Shown piece by piece: positions 23,600-35,224 of a stretch of DNA of 64,000 bases; the stretch's first letter is position 1; each line of letters opens with the position of its first letter. The stretch comes from Lactuca virosa (taxonomy: Eukaryota; Streptophyta; Magnoliopsida; Asterales; Asteraceae): contig CAKMRJ010005634.1 of assembly GCA_928212115.1 (NCBI GenBank), positions 128,463,660-128,527,659 of the forward strand, given 5' to 3'. The notes beneath the pieces are model-generated. The model saw only the letters and a program-made list of their open reading frames with translations. It made no database searches and was not told the DNA's origin. The position numbers and the translations under genes were made by a program.

Positions 23600-26500
23600 C
23601 ACTTACTTAAACAATCACCACAAGCACTAAAATAAACCTTCGTCGTAGAAATGGCCAACGGAAAGACAGAGAGTTCTAACGAGATTTACATAGGTTGTAC
23701 CCTCATGCTAGATAATCATTCATTTCCAATCGACCTCATACCAGTAGCGATTAAGAGTTTCGATGTCATTGTGGGCATGGACTGGTTGGGTCTCCATCGT
23801 GCCGATATTCTGTGCTTGGAGAAGGCAGTCTGCCTAAACCTACCGAATAACGAAACCTTGTTGATCTACGGAGACAAACCCAATACGAGCCTTCGTATCA
23901 TCTAAAGTATTCAAGCCCAGAAGTACTTGCGTAAGGAATATCACGCATTCCTTGCACGCGTGGTCGATGTGAACCAGAAAACAAAAGACCTAAAAGACCT
24001 CCCCGTAGTACGCGACTTCCCCGACGTCTTTCCAGAAGAGCTACCGGGTTTACCTCCCCAACGTCAAGTCGAATTCAGGATTGACTTAGTTCCAGGAGCT
24101 ACCCCCGTAGCCAAATCACCCTATCGTCTAGCGCCTGCTGAGATGCAAGAACTGTCCGGTCAACTTAACGAACTGCTTAGCAAGGGCTTTATAAGACCAA
24201 GCTTCTCACCCTGGGGAGCACCAGTCTTATTCGTGAAGAAGAAGGACGGATCGTTCCGTATGTGCATCGATTACAGGGAACTCAACAAACTTACAATCAA
24301 AAATCGTTACCCTCTTCCTCGCATAGACGATTTATTTGACCAGCTGCAAGGGGCGAGCTACTTTTCTAAGATTGATCTAAGATCCGGGTATCACCAGTTA
24401 TGAGTGCTTGAGAAGGATGTTCCGAAGACATCCTTCTGAACTCGTTACAGACACTACGAGTTCGTAGTGATGCCATTCGGATTGACCAATGCGCCCGCAG
24501 TATTCATGGACTTAATGAATAGGGTATGCCGTCCCTACTTGGATAAGTTCGTCATCGTTTTCATCGACGACATACTTATCTACTCTCGAAGTAAGGAGGA
24601 ACATAGCGATAATTTACAACAAGTCCTAGAAACCTTACGATCGGAGAAACTCTACGCGAAGTTCTCTAAATGCGAATTTTGGATCCGAAGAGTCGAATTC
24701 TTAGGACACGTGGTTAACGAAGAAGGAATCTACGTGGATCCATCCAAAATTAAAGCTATTGAGAACTGGTCAGCACCAAAGACGCCTACGGAAATTCGTC
24801 AATTTCTAGGCCTCGCTGGCTACTACCGCAGGTTCATACAGAACTTCTCTCGGATTGCAAAACCTCTTACGACATTGACCCAGAAAGGCGTGGCCTTCGA
24901 CTGGGAAGAGAAACAAGAGAAGGAGTTCCAAACGCTGAAGCGAGCCTTATGCACCGCACCGATACTATCCCTCCCCGAAGGGATAGACGATTTCGTGGTA
25001 TACTGCAATGCATCAAACCAGGGGCTCGGCTGTGTTCTGATGCAACAAGGTAAGGTCATCGCCTACGCCTCAAGACAGCTGAAGACACACGAGGTCAACT
25101 ACACCACACACGATCTCGAATTACGAGCGGTTGTGTTTGCCTTGAAGATCTAGAGACACTACCTGTATGGTACGAAAAGCACTATCTTTACAGACCACAA
25201 AAGCCTACAACACATATTCAACCAGAAGGAGCTCAATATGAGACAACGACGGTGGGTCGAACTACTCAATGACTACGAATGTGAAATTCGTTATCATCAG
25301 GGTAAAGCCAACGTAGTAGCAGACGCCCTAAGTCGGAAAGAATATTCTGGTCGAAGAGTCAAGTCATCAACCATGACTATCCATTCGTACCTATCTGCAC
25401 AAATTAAGGAGGCTCAGTTCGAAGCCTTGAAACCTGAAAACGTGGCGGGAGAATCCCTGCGAGGAATGGAGAAGAACTTGGAAGTCAATGGTGGTGGAGC
25501 TTTATACCTCATGGACCGGATCTGGACACCGAGACACGGTGGCTTCAGAGACTTGGTCATGACTGAAGCACACAACACTCGATATTCCGTCCACCCGGGT
25601 TCAGATAAGATGTATCTCGATCTTAAAAAGTCATACTGGTGGCCTAACATGAAAGCAGAGATTGCTACCTTCGTAAGTAAATGCCTTACTTGCGCCAAGG
25701 TCAAGGTCGAGTACCAGAAACCATCAGGTCTACTTCAACAATCGGAGATACCTGAGTGGAAGTGGGAGCGGATAGCTATGGACTTCATAACTAAGTTGCC
25801 CAAGATAACGAGTGGACTTGATATCATTTGGTTCATCATCGACAGATTGACAAAATCCGCACACTTCCTGGCCATCAAGGAAACTGACAAAATGGAGAAG
25901 CTCATAATAACATACATTAGGGAGATCGTACGACTGCATGGTGTTCCTATATCTATTATCTCCGATAGAGATAGTAGATTCACTTCGAGGTTCTGGCAGT
26001 CACTACAAAGCTCTTTGGGAACGAGGCTAGACATGAGTACAACCTACCATCCACAGACCGACGGACAAAGTGAGAGAACTATCCAAACCTTGGAGGATAT
26101 GTTGCGAGCCTGTGTGATCGACTTTGGGAAAACATGGGATACCTACTTACCCCTTGTTGAATTCTCCTACAACAATAGTTATCACACGAGCATCAAGGCT
26201 GCTCCATTTGAAGCCCTCTATGGCCGGAAGTGCAGATCCCCTCTGTGCTGGGCTGAGGTGGGTGACACTCAGTTAGCTAAAGGACGAGTTCCTGACAACA
26301 CTCTCACGGGTCCGAAGATCATTCGGGAAACGACAGAGAAGATCGTTCAGATTCATGAATGATTGAAAGCCTCTAGAGACCGACAGAAAAGCTACGCAGA
26401 CAAACGGAGGAAACCTTTGGAATTCCAGGTGGGAGACCGAGTCCTTTTGAAAGTCTCACCTTGGAAGGGCTTGATACGCTTCGGAAAGCGTGGAAAGCTA

Positions 26501-26848
26501 AATCCAAGATACATAGGGCCTTTCGAGATTCTCGCTAGAATAGGCCTTGTAGCATACAAACTCAACCTACCCCGCGAGCTCAGTAACGTACATCCTACCT
26601 TCCACGTATCGAACTTGAAAAAGTGTCTATCCGACGAGACTCTTGTAATCCCACTCGACGAAATCGAGATCAACGAGAGCCTCAACTTCGTGGAAGAACC
26701 TGTAGAGATCATGGACCGAGAGGTCAAGCGAACGAAACAAAGCCGTATCCCAATCGTGAAGGTTCGCTGGAACACCAAGCGAGGACCGGAGTTCACGTGG
26801 GAGCGCGAGGATCAAATGAAACTTAAATATCCTCATCTTTTTACTTAG
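23600..26848 (+). pseudogene. pol: T pol: protease end, RT, RNase H, integrase, chromodomain
   Basis: All pieces lie in one frame, separated by in-frame stops (23633, 23903, 24401, 24437, 25151, 26360). Protease end: VGMDWLGLH near 23776. RT: the catalytic FIDD at 24560-24571, preceded by MPFGLTNAP. RNase H: the usual Tyr-Cys-Asp motif reads Tyr-Cys-Asn (AAT at 25007-25009), which should abolish catalysis. Integrase: HHCC zinc site near 25567-25696, catalytic Asp (25781), Asp (25964) and Glu (26072). The C-terminal chromodomain ends at TAG 26846-26848 with VRW and FTWERED motifs; this domain guides insertion into heterochromatin in chromoviruses. Four of the stops (24401, 24437, 26360 and the G-to-A change at 25151) fit deamination of a normal codon. 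Confidence 0.92.
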
Positions 26849-26900
26849 TTATTTGTAATAACTTAGTTGCTTGAACTCAAATTTCAGGACGAAATTCCCT

Positions 26901-26915
26901 CTAACAGGGGGATGA
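26901..26915 (+). promoter_or_regulatory. polypurine tract of T
   Basis: AACAGGGGGATGA directly before the 3' LTR, after the GGACGAAATT motif that follows pol in this group. Confidence 0.8.
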
Positions 26916-28554
26916 TGTGACAACCCGAAATTTTCATTTGTATAAACTCTACAGTCAAGCACTACAAATAATAGTAAAATTCATTTTTGTAAATTTTTAG
27001 CCGGTTTAAAGTCCGTTTGGGTGTTTTTAATATAAATTCGTCAAACGAACAAATAAAAGGAAGTATCTTCTAGGAAGTAATGTGTAACAAATAAACATTT
27101 CACACCATAACAAGGTGTTTACGGCCAAACTTTGGGAGTTTGGGCTGTAAACTCCTCTTGGCCGTGAACTCATGCTTAAGGCATGAGTTTACTCCTCATT
27201 TCCTCACTTCTCACTTCCAAGCTCAAGAACACCCACATTTCTCTCTCAAGTATCATAACATATTTCTTCAAATCTTCCAAAAATGTAAGTGTTTCTTCTC
27301 TTGATTTGTTATTATAACACTTCATCTAGTAGTTATACATGATTTCATCCATGAAATCTTCTCTTTTTGATAGATCTTCAAGTGTTCTTCAAAACACCAA
27401 GAACACACACTAGTGTTTTTGGGCCTTAAACACTCTTGCAAGCTTCCTATACGTAAGTACACCCCTCTTAACTAGTTATGTGCTTAGATTACTTGCTAAA
27501 CCATTGAAAAACACCAAGAATCCCCAAGAACACATGGGTTTACGGCCAAGGCAATCTCCTTGGACCGTAAACACCATTAGGTGGTGCATAAGTGCCACCA
27601 TTACCTTCTAGGGCTTGGATATTGGACTAGAACCTTGCATGCATGAGCTAAGACCATAAACCACGAAATGGTAGGAGTTACCATGGGTTTACGGCCGTAA
27701 ACCCACTAGAACCGTAAACCCTAAGCCGTAAACTCCATGGGAGTTGGTCCTTGGGCCGTAAACTCTAATAAGGGGGCCATTATGAGCCCTAGTCCCTTCT
27801 AAAGCCTTGGAACCAAGTCTAGAACCCTTCCCACTTGAACTAAGGACCTTGAACATCAAAATGGTAGAAGTTACCATGGGTTTACGGTCGTAAACCCATT
27901 AGGGACGCAAACCCTAGGCCGTAAACTCATGAAGAGCTTACTCTTGGACCGTAAACTCAAAAGCAAAGCCCTACAACCCCTAGATGCAACCCTATGTGCT
28001 TCTAACACTTGAATCATAGTGTTTTTCTACGTCCTAGAGTGTCCTTACTTGATACATATATGTGTCATTACATGTTAAATAGGATCTGTGTGTGTGTACA
28101 AGTCTTCACTTGACACTTAGCATCCTACCCGACACTTCCATCCAAATCACTCACTACAGGTGAGTTCATACCCCTTAATCAACCTTTGAAATGATTTTCA
28201 ATGCTTTTATGGGGGGGGGGAATACAAGTTGAAACATTCTAGTTATTGCTTTAATCACATGTGATTAATAACTAGAACAAACAGAAAGATTTACTATTAC
28301 TTTCAAATTGCTATCAAACTTACGGATTTCAAGCACTTCAAAACCTTTTATTAAACTCTTTTAGATGCTAAAACTTTTTTCAAACTCTTTTAAACTTACA
28401 TTATTTTCAAACCCATATCTACACCAATATATTTATATAAGTAAGACTTGAAGGACTTAGGACTGATAGCTCACCTTATTTCCTGTTCCTTGTTTGGTTG
28501 TGGACTTAGGGTATCCTGTTATTTGTCCGAATGTCGTTGAAATCTTAGTTATAT

Positions 28555-28613
<59 letters not shown>

Positions 28614-29895
28614 TGTGTTGGATATAAAATCTTTCACTTCAGTTCAGTGCCTTTGAGTAACGCAGGCATATAAACAATATTACTATTTAACTATAATAGT
28701 TATAGTTAAGGGATTACTACTCACTATTACTATTACAACGATACATACAAGAGTCAGTACATTTACGAGTCACCACATAAGTACTACATTGAGAAACAAT
28801 ACATACTATACACTATACAAGACAACACTATACACTATACAAGAGAACACTATACACTATATAAGAGAACATACTATACACTTTACAAGGGAATATACTA
28901 TACACTAGTACAGAGAAAATATTACTACCCTATGAGTTACTACACAAAAATTTGAATACTATAACAGAATGTGACATACTACTTCTCGATACGACACTGC
29001 ATTGTTGTATCACTTTGTAACCAGAGTCTCCTGGAGGGAGAGCGGGCATTGTGTGTATAGATCTATACGGGACAGACACTCCCACATCCCGACTGCTAGC
29101 TACAGTCCGAGCCAATAAGGCCCAGGGGTGACAAACTGTCACCTCACTACATATGACCTGGAGGGTCATCAGTTATTCAGCCGTCGATTAAGAATTAAAG
29201 GCAAACCTTTAATTAACCTATTATGAATTAAAGGCAAAACGGACTCCCTGAGGTGTATTGTACATTTAATACTACCCGAGTCTGCATTTTCATCACTATT
29301 AGTCAGCAGTGATACTGCTGGGGTGAAACATTATTTTCCCCTATTACATTTATTTTGTAATAACCTTACATGAGTCAAGTCTAAAACTATATTTTCATAC
29401 TAATAGTTTCACTGGGGAAAACTCTTAGTGTTACAAATAAACAAACATACAAACAGTCGAGTCTTGGTAGAAGACTACATTTTATTGGAAAATATAGGAT
29501 TTCTAGGGATTATACTATTTACAAACATTTGAAATCAGTTACTACATTTACACTACGTTGTTACAAACATTTTCATACAAGCAATGACACTAAATACTTA
29601 TGAACTCACCAGCTTTGTGCCGATAAACTCTTTCAAAATAACTTGTATTCTCAGGTCATCAGTAGACAGGTATCGATGAAGCTTTTGAGAAGATGGAGCA
29701 CATACAAGACTCATCTTTTATTTTGGATTGTACATTTTTGGTGTCTTATATACTACAGAACACGATTGTATTAAAATTATTATATTAATGCAATGGATGT
29801 TGTTGCTTGTCTTTACTATTGTGCATTGTTATGATACTGTACATGACGTCCTCCACCCCAGAACATTTCCGCCGTTCCGGTTTTGGGGTGTGACA
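26916..29895 (+). repeat. T 3' LTR
   Basis: 2980 bp. It carries the segment at about 29099-29512 that the 5' LTR lacks, and a pure TA run at 28555-28611. A G-run is at about 28211-28220. The end, GTGTGACA, is followed by the duplication TATGA. Confidence 0.95.
28555..28611. repeat. TA dinucleotide microsatellite
   Basis: About 28 TA units. The 5' LTR has only a few at the same position (19957-19970), so the run grew after insertion or differed in the template. Confidence 0.95.
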
Positions 29896-30025
29896 TATGA
29901 TCCCTTATCTAAAGGACACGCGTATCTGATAAGATCAGAGTTGACAACGGCTTTTGAAAGCTACAATTACTGATCAGGTTCTGAAGTTATGCAAAATAGT
30001 TATTAGACTTATCCAAGTGGGAGAC
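29896..30025 (+). other. B 3' end after T: remnant and polypurine tract
   Basis: Continues the B sequence broken at 18281. CCCTTATCTAAAGG resembles the Pro-Leu-Thr-Lys-Gly end of RNase H. AAGTGGGAGAC at 30015-30025 is the polypurine tract. Confidence 0.75.
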
Positions 30026-30814
30026 TGTTGGATTAGTGTCTAAGTCCATAACTATTTTAGTATGTACTTGACCCGATTATGAGCATGGTCCTTTTGGGTT
30101 GTCTTCACCATATAAATATGTAGGATGAATGAAGGAGAGAAAGGTTTAATTATGATTTATTAATATATTATGAGAATAATATATTAAAGGAGAAATCATA
30201 ATGTTTAATTAATATTAGTCAAGAATTAATTAAGAATTAATTTTGTGGCTAAAAGAGATTAATTTAACTTAGGGGACTGGATTTGTAATTATAAGATAAT
30301 TGCAATTGGGCTATGGATTACCTAAATAATATAGGTTGGACGAATTCTATGGGAAGCCCATAAGGAATTCGTCCAAGGGATATGTTAAAGGAGTCCATGG
30401 GCTCCTTGGGGCTTAAGCATCCAGATTAGGGTTTCCTAGTTGTAAACCCTAATAGCCTACATGTATATAAAGGACCCTTATGCCTCAAAAATGTGGTGAA
30501 TACTTGCTTTAGGGTTTCCAGCCGTTTTTGGTGCCTCCTCTCTCCTCCCTCTTCGTCCAAGTTGCTTAGTGGTGTTTGTGACTCCATTAGAGGTGCAACA
30601 CTTGAGGCACTAAGCTTTCTGAAGCAAGGATTGATGGTTATTGCTATATAACAATCAAAGGTAAGATCTAAACCCTAATTTCAGTCATAGTTTATTTGAT
30701 CTTGGGTTTATGGCTTTGGATTATCAATTGCATGTTCATTAGACAAACTAGATCCAAAGCTATTAGGGTTTGCTTGTACACCGTAGGATTGATGTATTGC
30801 TCAAAAACCCATCA
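30026..30814 (+). repeat. B 3' LTR
   Basis: 789 bp, TGTTGG...CATCA, matching 11454-12243 apart from scattered substitutions. TATA box at 30464-30471. Ends at 30814, followed by TTATG. Confidence 0.92.
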
Positions 30815-31610
30815 TTATGCCCTCCTTCTCTTTTCATTTTTATAAAAAAAATTCAATTCTTTAATAAAAATACCAAACTTTTCTATAAAATATACACCTT
30901 AACCAAGTTTTTGCTCATGAAACCTTGATTTTTGACCTATAAATTAAGGGTAGTTGTTAATGACTTAAATTTTATTTTCCTTGAATGCATTTTCAAAATT
31001 TTAATTATTATAAGATCATATTATAAGGTTCATAACTATTTTTATAGAATTCTTGATGTTAAATTTTATAAATTTAGGTGTTAAGGGCATTTAAGGGTTT
31101 TGGAGTTTGATAAATCTTTGGATATCAAAATATATTGAATTTTTTTGAAACTTAAGTTGTTTTTGAGTTTCATAACTCTTATTCAAATTAGAAGTAATGT
31201 TTGTAATTTATTTTTACCGGTTTATTGGTATATATATGTAGTGGTTCCGAGATTCAAGTGAACTTGAAGAACCAAGTATACTAGTCATAGTTTCAACTTT
31301 GACTTAAGTTCCACGAGACTCCAACCTAATTTCTACTACTAGGTCAAGTGCATAATGTGTGTATATGATTCATGAAAAGGTGTTCGAGTCAAAGAGTGAC
31401 CCGAATATGGATAGTCTCTACAGTTAAGTAGTTGTAGAATTTACATAACCATGTGAAATCTAAGTACACTATCCTTCGATTCTACTTGTTTCCAAGTTTC
31501 TAGTAGGGTATAACTTAGCTTCTAGTTACTAAGTCTAGTATGTGTCATGCCTATATGTGCAACTAAGTTTATTAAATCTAGAACCGACTCGAATTTTGAC
31601 GGTTGTCACA
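30815..31610 (-). repeat. F right LTR, second part
   Basis: Resumes at the TTATG duplication and matches 4984-5778 of the left LTR through to GGTTGTCACA. Confidence 0.88.
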
Positions 31611-31615
31611 TTTAA

Positions 31616-32791
31616 TGTCTTTATTTCGAAAATTGAACCAAAAACAGTCAAGGTTGCTATGGAAGATCCTGATTGGATTGTTTCCACGCAATCTGAGTTG
31701 GTTGAATTTGAAAGAAATAAAGTTTGGCGTCTAGTTCAGAAACCAAAAGAAGTGTCAGTAATAGGTTTAAAAGGGATCTTTAAAAATAAAACTAATAAAG
31801 AAGGAAATATTATTCAAAATAAGGCCAGGCTAGTTGAAAAAGGATATTCGTAACAAGAAGGGATTGATTATGAAGAAACGTTTTCCCCTGTCGTAAGACT
31901 CAAGGTTGTTCGAATATTTTTAGCCTATGCAGCACACAAGGATTTTGATGTATATCAAATGGATGTGAAGTGTGCTTTTCTTAATGGAATTCTTGAAGAG
32001 ACGGTTTATGTTAAACAACCACCAGGTTTTGTTAATTCTCAATACCTTGATCATTGTTATATTTCAGACAAAGCTGTTTATGGACTTAAACAACCTCCAC
32101 GTGCCTGGTATGCCACTCTTACTAATTTCTTAAAATCTTCGAAATTTAAACAAGGATTTGTTGATCCCACTCTCATTCGAAAGAAAGTTGGGAATCATTT
32201 GATGTTGGTTCAAATTTATGTTGATGATATTATATTTGGCTCTACTGATCCTTTGTTGACAAAAGAATTTGAAGATGTAATGAAAAGCCAGTTTGAGATG
32301 AACATGATAGGTAAAATTAATAATTTTATTGGATTGAATGTTCCTCAAAGTAGAGAAGGGATTTTGATCAATCAAGAGAAATACAAAGGAAATCTGCTTG
32401 AGAAGTTTGGAATGACAAATAATTCGAGGTTACGAGTACCGATGGCAGTTGGCACAAGACTAAGTCCTTTTCTAGATAAATCAGTTGTTGATCTCACATT
32501 GTACCAAAGCATGATAAGTTTGTTAATATATCTTACGGCTAGTAGACCTGATATTATGTTTGTTGTGTGCAGTTGTGCAAGGTACCAATCGAATCCAAGG
32601 GAACCTCATCTTACTGTTGTGAATAAAATCTTTCGTTATCTCAAAGGTACAGTTTCGTTGGGATTGTGGTCTCATTCAAAAATAGGGTTTTTCATTCAAT
32701 CATTTTTAGATGCATATCTTGTTGGCTGTCAATAAGATCGAAAAAGCACAAGTGGTGGATGTCAACTTTTGGATGGGAAGCTTGTGAGCTG
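31616..32791 (+). pseudogene. pol: SIRE-like element A, piece 2: reverse transcriptase and RNase H start
   Basis: After the F duplication the frame of piece 1 resumes. Residues AMEDPDWI open the RT domain, then KCAFLNG, GLKQPPRAWY and the catalytic YVDD (near 32218) follow, then the ILINQEKY and SRPDIMF motifs. This set and spacing fit the SIRE (Maximus) Copia lineage. A TAA at 31851-31853 in place of Gln (CAA) and a TAA at 32733-32735 in the RNase H start break the frame. The RNase H (DRKSTSGG-type) is cut at 32791 by the next insertion and resumes at 44765. RT copies element RNA in the cytoplasmic particle. Confidence 0.88.
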
Positions 32792-32796
32792 TGTGA

Positions 32797-32961
32797 CATC
32801 GAGCACCGCCTGCAGTCGAGAAGTCCAAAAATTAGATACTCATTCGAAGGAACATAGAAGTTACGATTATTACCTAGGATAAAGAGATAACGTACAGAGT
32901 CATTATACAGCCCTGTTTCGTTGATGATTCCGGGACGTAATCATCCTAAGGGGGAGATAAT
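32797..32961 (+). other. G, truncated plus-strand internal end
   Basis: Starts at CGAGCACCGCCTGCAG, which is 166 bases before the LTR in the complete copy at 36557-36722. It ends with the polypurine tract CCTAAGGGGGAGATAAT. Confidence 0.8.
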
Positions 32962-35224
32962 TGTAACGCCCGTAGATTCGGGCTAGTCGATTTAGAGACG
33001 ATAAGCGTTAAAAATGACTTTTTAATAGAAGATTATTTAGAATGAATAATATTAACCAAGTCATATTATATGTTACAAGGGTTCCGTACATATAAAGAAC
33101 GCCGAAATCCGAGTTATAACGAAGAAGTTATGGCTCGTCGAAGTTTTTCGGCAAAACCGGCACGACACCGGGAGACATAAATAGTGAATGTACGATGGAG
33201 GAATTTTTAGCCTTACAAATCTAAACAAAAGTTGTAGTATACGTTAAACCGAGAACATACAAAAAAAGAACGCCCAAATCTGACTTCGTATGAGTAAGTT
33301 ATGAATTTTCTAAGATTTGGCTTAGCAGTGCACAGCCCGAAACTCGAATTTTAGATCGAGCGGTTTTTGGCCTACGCAACCTAAATGAGAATTGAAGATC
33401 TCATTAATAGGAACTCAATGGTAAAAAGACAGACGAAAACAGAGTCCGTATGTAGAAGTTATGAATTTTACGCGAACATTTAACAGTATAATCTCCTCGT
33501 ACTGTTAAATATAAGACCAGTCGAGAATTAGCCGATGGAGTCAAAACAAAAGTTGTAGATCTTATTTTTACCTACGCGTGGATATAAATAACGTCAAAAA
33601 CGGAGGTGGTATGTGAAAGTTACGGATTTTAGAAGTCGGAAGTGTGTTGTGCGAAAATGGGTGATGTGGCACAATCTTGGCCATTGCTTTCTCCCCAAGT
33701 CTTGCCACTAGATGGTGACATGTGGCACCAAGTTCAGCCATTTTTTACCCAATAAATAGAACCTCTCCCACCCTCATTTTCTTCACACCTTTCCAGTTCT
33801 TTCTTCTCTTTACTCTCTCTCTAGAACCTCTCTCTAGCCCCGAAACCCCCCGAAAAGCCTAGGGAACCTCCCTAGCACGAGGCGGAAGCCCCGGAGTGCT
33901 CGAAGGCTCCGAGAAGAAGAGATTTTCGGCTCGGGAACGCTGCTCCAAGCAAAGCCCGCATTTCTATAAAACCCGTTGTAAGTGAGCTACGCCTACGCTA
34001 TTTTTAATATAGCTTTTATTTAATTATAGTAACGTTATTAGGAACTTATAATAAGTACTTGGGCTATTATTATGGGTTATATAAGTATTGTTTAACGCTT
34101 ATATGAAGTGAGTGCATAGTTACTTTCATCTTGCACATAGATATGAAGTATTTTATATAAATTACGTGTTATGTGTGCATATTATCTATATATTTGCTAT
34201 CTATGTTGGATGAACGATTTTATACATGTTTTAAATGATTTAAACTGTATATGTATTTTATATCTACAAAATATGTTGGGTAAAACATGGGTATATGTAA
34301 TAGTTGCTGTGTGATAAAATAAAATAATGAGAGACCTCGATGTTATTGATAATGTAGTCATCTAGCGGAGTATAGATGACGACCACGGACTATTCTAGAC
34401 AGTCTAGTGGAACACTAGCAGGCTCGTAACTTGTAGGTGTTTTGAACTAAATATTCACTAGGTATTTTTGAACTAAGTGTTCACCATATGTTTTGAACTA
34501 AGTGTTCACCATACGTTTTGAACTACGTGTTCACCATATGTTTTGAACTACGTGTTCACCAGATGTTTTGAACTGCATGTCTACCAGATGTACCATGTTG
34601 TATAAACCCTGGCGACTATACGACTTAGTGTCTGTTGTATAAACCCTGGCGACTATGAGACTTAGTGCCTAAACCCTGGCGACTATGCGACTTAGTGCCT
34701 ATTGAGTAAACCCTGGCAATGATGGATTTCGTGTCGATTCCTTAGGATGATCCTTAGGAATGAATGAACGAGGAATAGCTGAATCTTAGGGTAGATCCTT
34801 AAGAGTAAAGAAGATAATGGGGATGGGTAATTGGGTTGATTGTTTGATGTTTAACATAATAATTATATTATTGTGGGTTGAAAACCCTATGTACTCACCA
34901 GGTTTCCCAACCTGACCCACTCAAGATTATTTGTATCCAGGTGTCGATATGAAGCTACATTACACTGAGGGATTTAAAAGAGATGTAGATCACTAGTGTA
35001 ATTGAATGTAAGATCTGTTTATGCTTATGTTTCTGTATTGACGATGACATCCCAAATGTTTTAAAATGGATAAAAATACATTTCTTTGGAAATGATTTGA
35101 TAACGTATTTATCATGTTTTTCTGGGAACAAATTCCGCAACGTTTTTATTAAAAGAGGTACTCTGATTTTTATAAAGCATAAACAAAGTCGGTCTTTTCT
35201 GGCCGTGAAAATGGGGATGTCACA
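32962..35224 (+). repeat. G plus-strand LTR 1
   Basis: 2263 bp, TGTAACGCCCG...GATGTCACA. It lacks about 137 bases present in LTR 2 (37861-38008) and in the minus-strand copies. Holds two tandem arrays at 34436-34730. Confidence 0.9.
34436..34735. repeat. two tandem arrays in G LTR 1 (25-bp and about 30-bp units)
   Basis: Six copies of a TTTTGAACTAAGTGTTCACCATATG-type unit (25 bp) are followed by four of an AAACCCTGGCGACTATGCGA-type unit. LTR 2 repeats both at 38340-38640. The minus-strand LTR has a different array, GGCGCAGCTGCC type, at 42770-42900. Confidence 0.9.

Larger units (their letters stand above)
18282..29895 (+). mobile_element. Ty3/Gypsy chromovirus T (Tekay-like), nearly complete
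   Basis: 11.6 kb. LTRs 18282-20835 and 26916-29895 start TGTGACAACCC and end GGTGTGACA. The duplication TATGA flanks it (18277-18281, 29896-29900). Contents in order: primer site, an extra ORF, gag, protease, RT, RNase H, integrase, chromodomain, polypurine tract. The two LTRs are highly similar by eye apart from a roughly 0.4 kb deletion in the 5' copy and a TA expansion in the 3' copy. It is the youngest unit of this nest. Several stop codons and an RNase H Asp-to-Asn change make it defective. Confidence 0.95.
11454..30814 (+). mobile_element. Ty1/Copia element B (gag retained, pol decayed), hosting element T
   Basis: Bounded by LTRs 11454-12243 and 30026-30814, TG...CA ends, and the duplication TTATG (11449-11453 and 30815-30819). 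Primer site at 12245, polypurine tract AAGTGGGAGAC at 30015-30025. Without the nested chromovirus (18282-29895) the element is about 7.7 kb. It keeps a gag gene but only scattered relics of pol, so it is best described as a gag-bearing, non-autonomous Copia. By eye its LTRs differ at a few per cent of positions, more than those of the nested T, which agrees with the order of insertion. Confidence 0.9.
1461..31610 (-). mobile_element. Gypsy-type non-autonomous element F with 4.3 kb LTRs (LARD-like), interrupted by B and T
   Basis: The ends are TGTCACACC at 1461 and GGTTGTCACA at 31610, flanked by the 5-bp duplication TTTAA (1456-1460, 31611-31615). The left LTR is 1461-5778. The right LTR starts at 9105 and is split by element B. 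Orientation is minus: reading the complement, a primer site TGGTATCAGAGCC lies at 9088-9100 and a GGGGGAG polypurine tract at 5781-5788, preceded by the GGGACGAAAT-type motif common at the pol end of chromoviruses. The internal part (5779-9104) has no reading frame resembling gag or pol. Very long LTRs with a non-coding interior fit the definition of a large retrotransposon derivative. It depends on an autonomous relative for its proteins. Confidence 0.85.

Noticed and set aside
24823..26836. Several minus-strand frames opposite T pol
   Set aside because: Antisense shadows of pol. The plus strand carries the RT, integrase and chromodomain motifs.
34436..34600. Regular 25-bp direct repeats, considered as CRISPR-like
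   Set aside because: Units are directly adjacent with no unique spacers, and the host is a plant.
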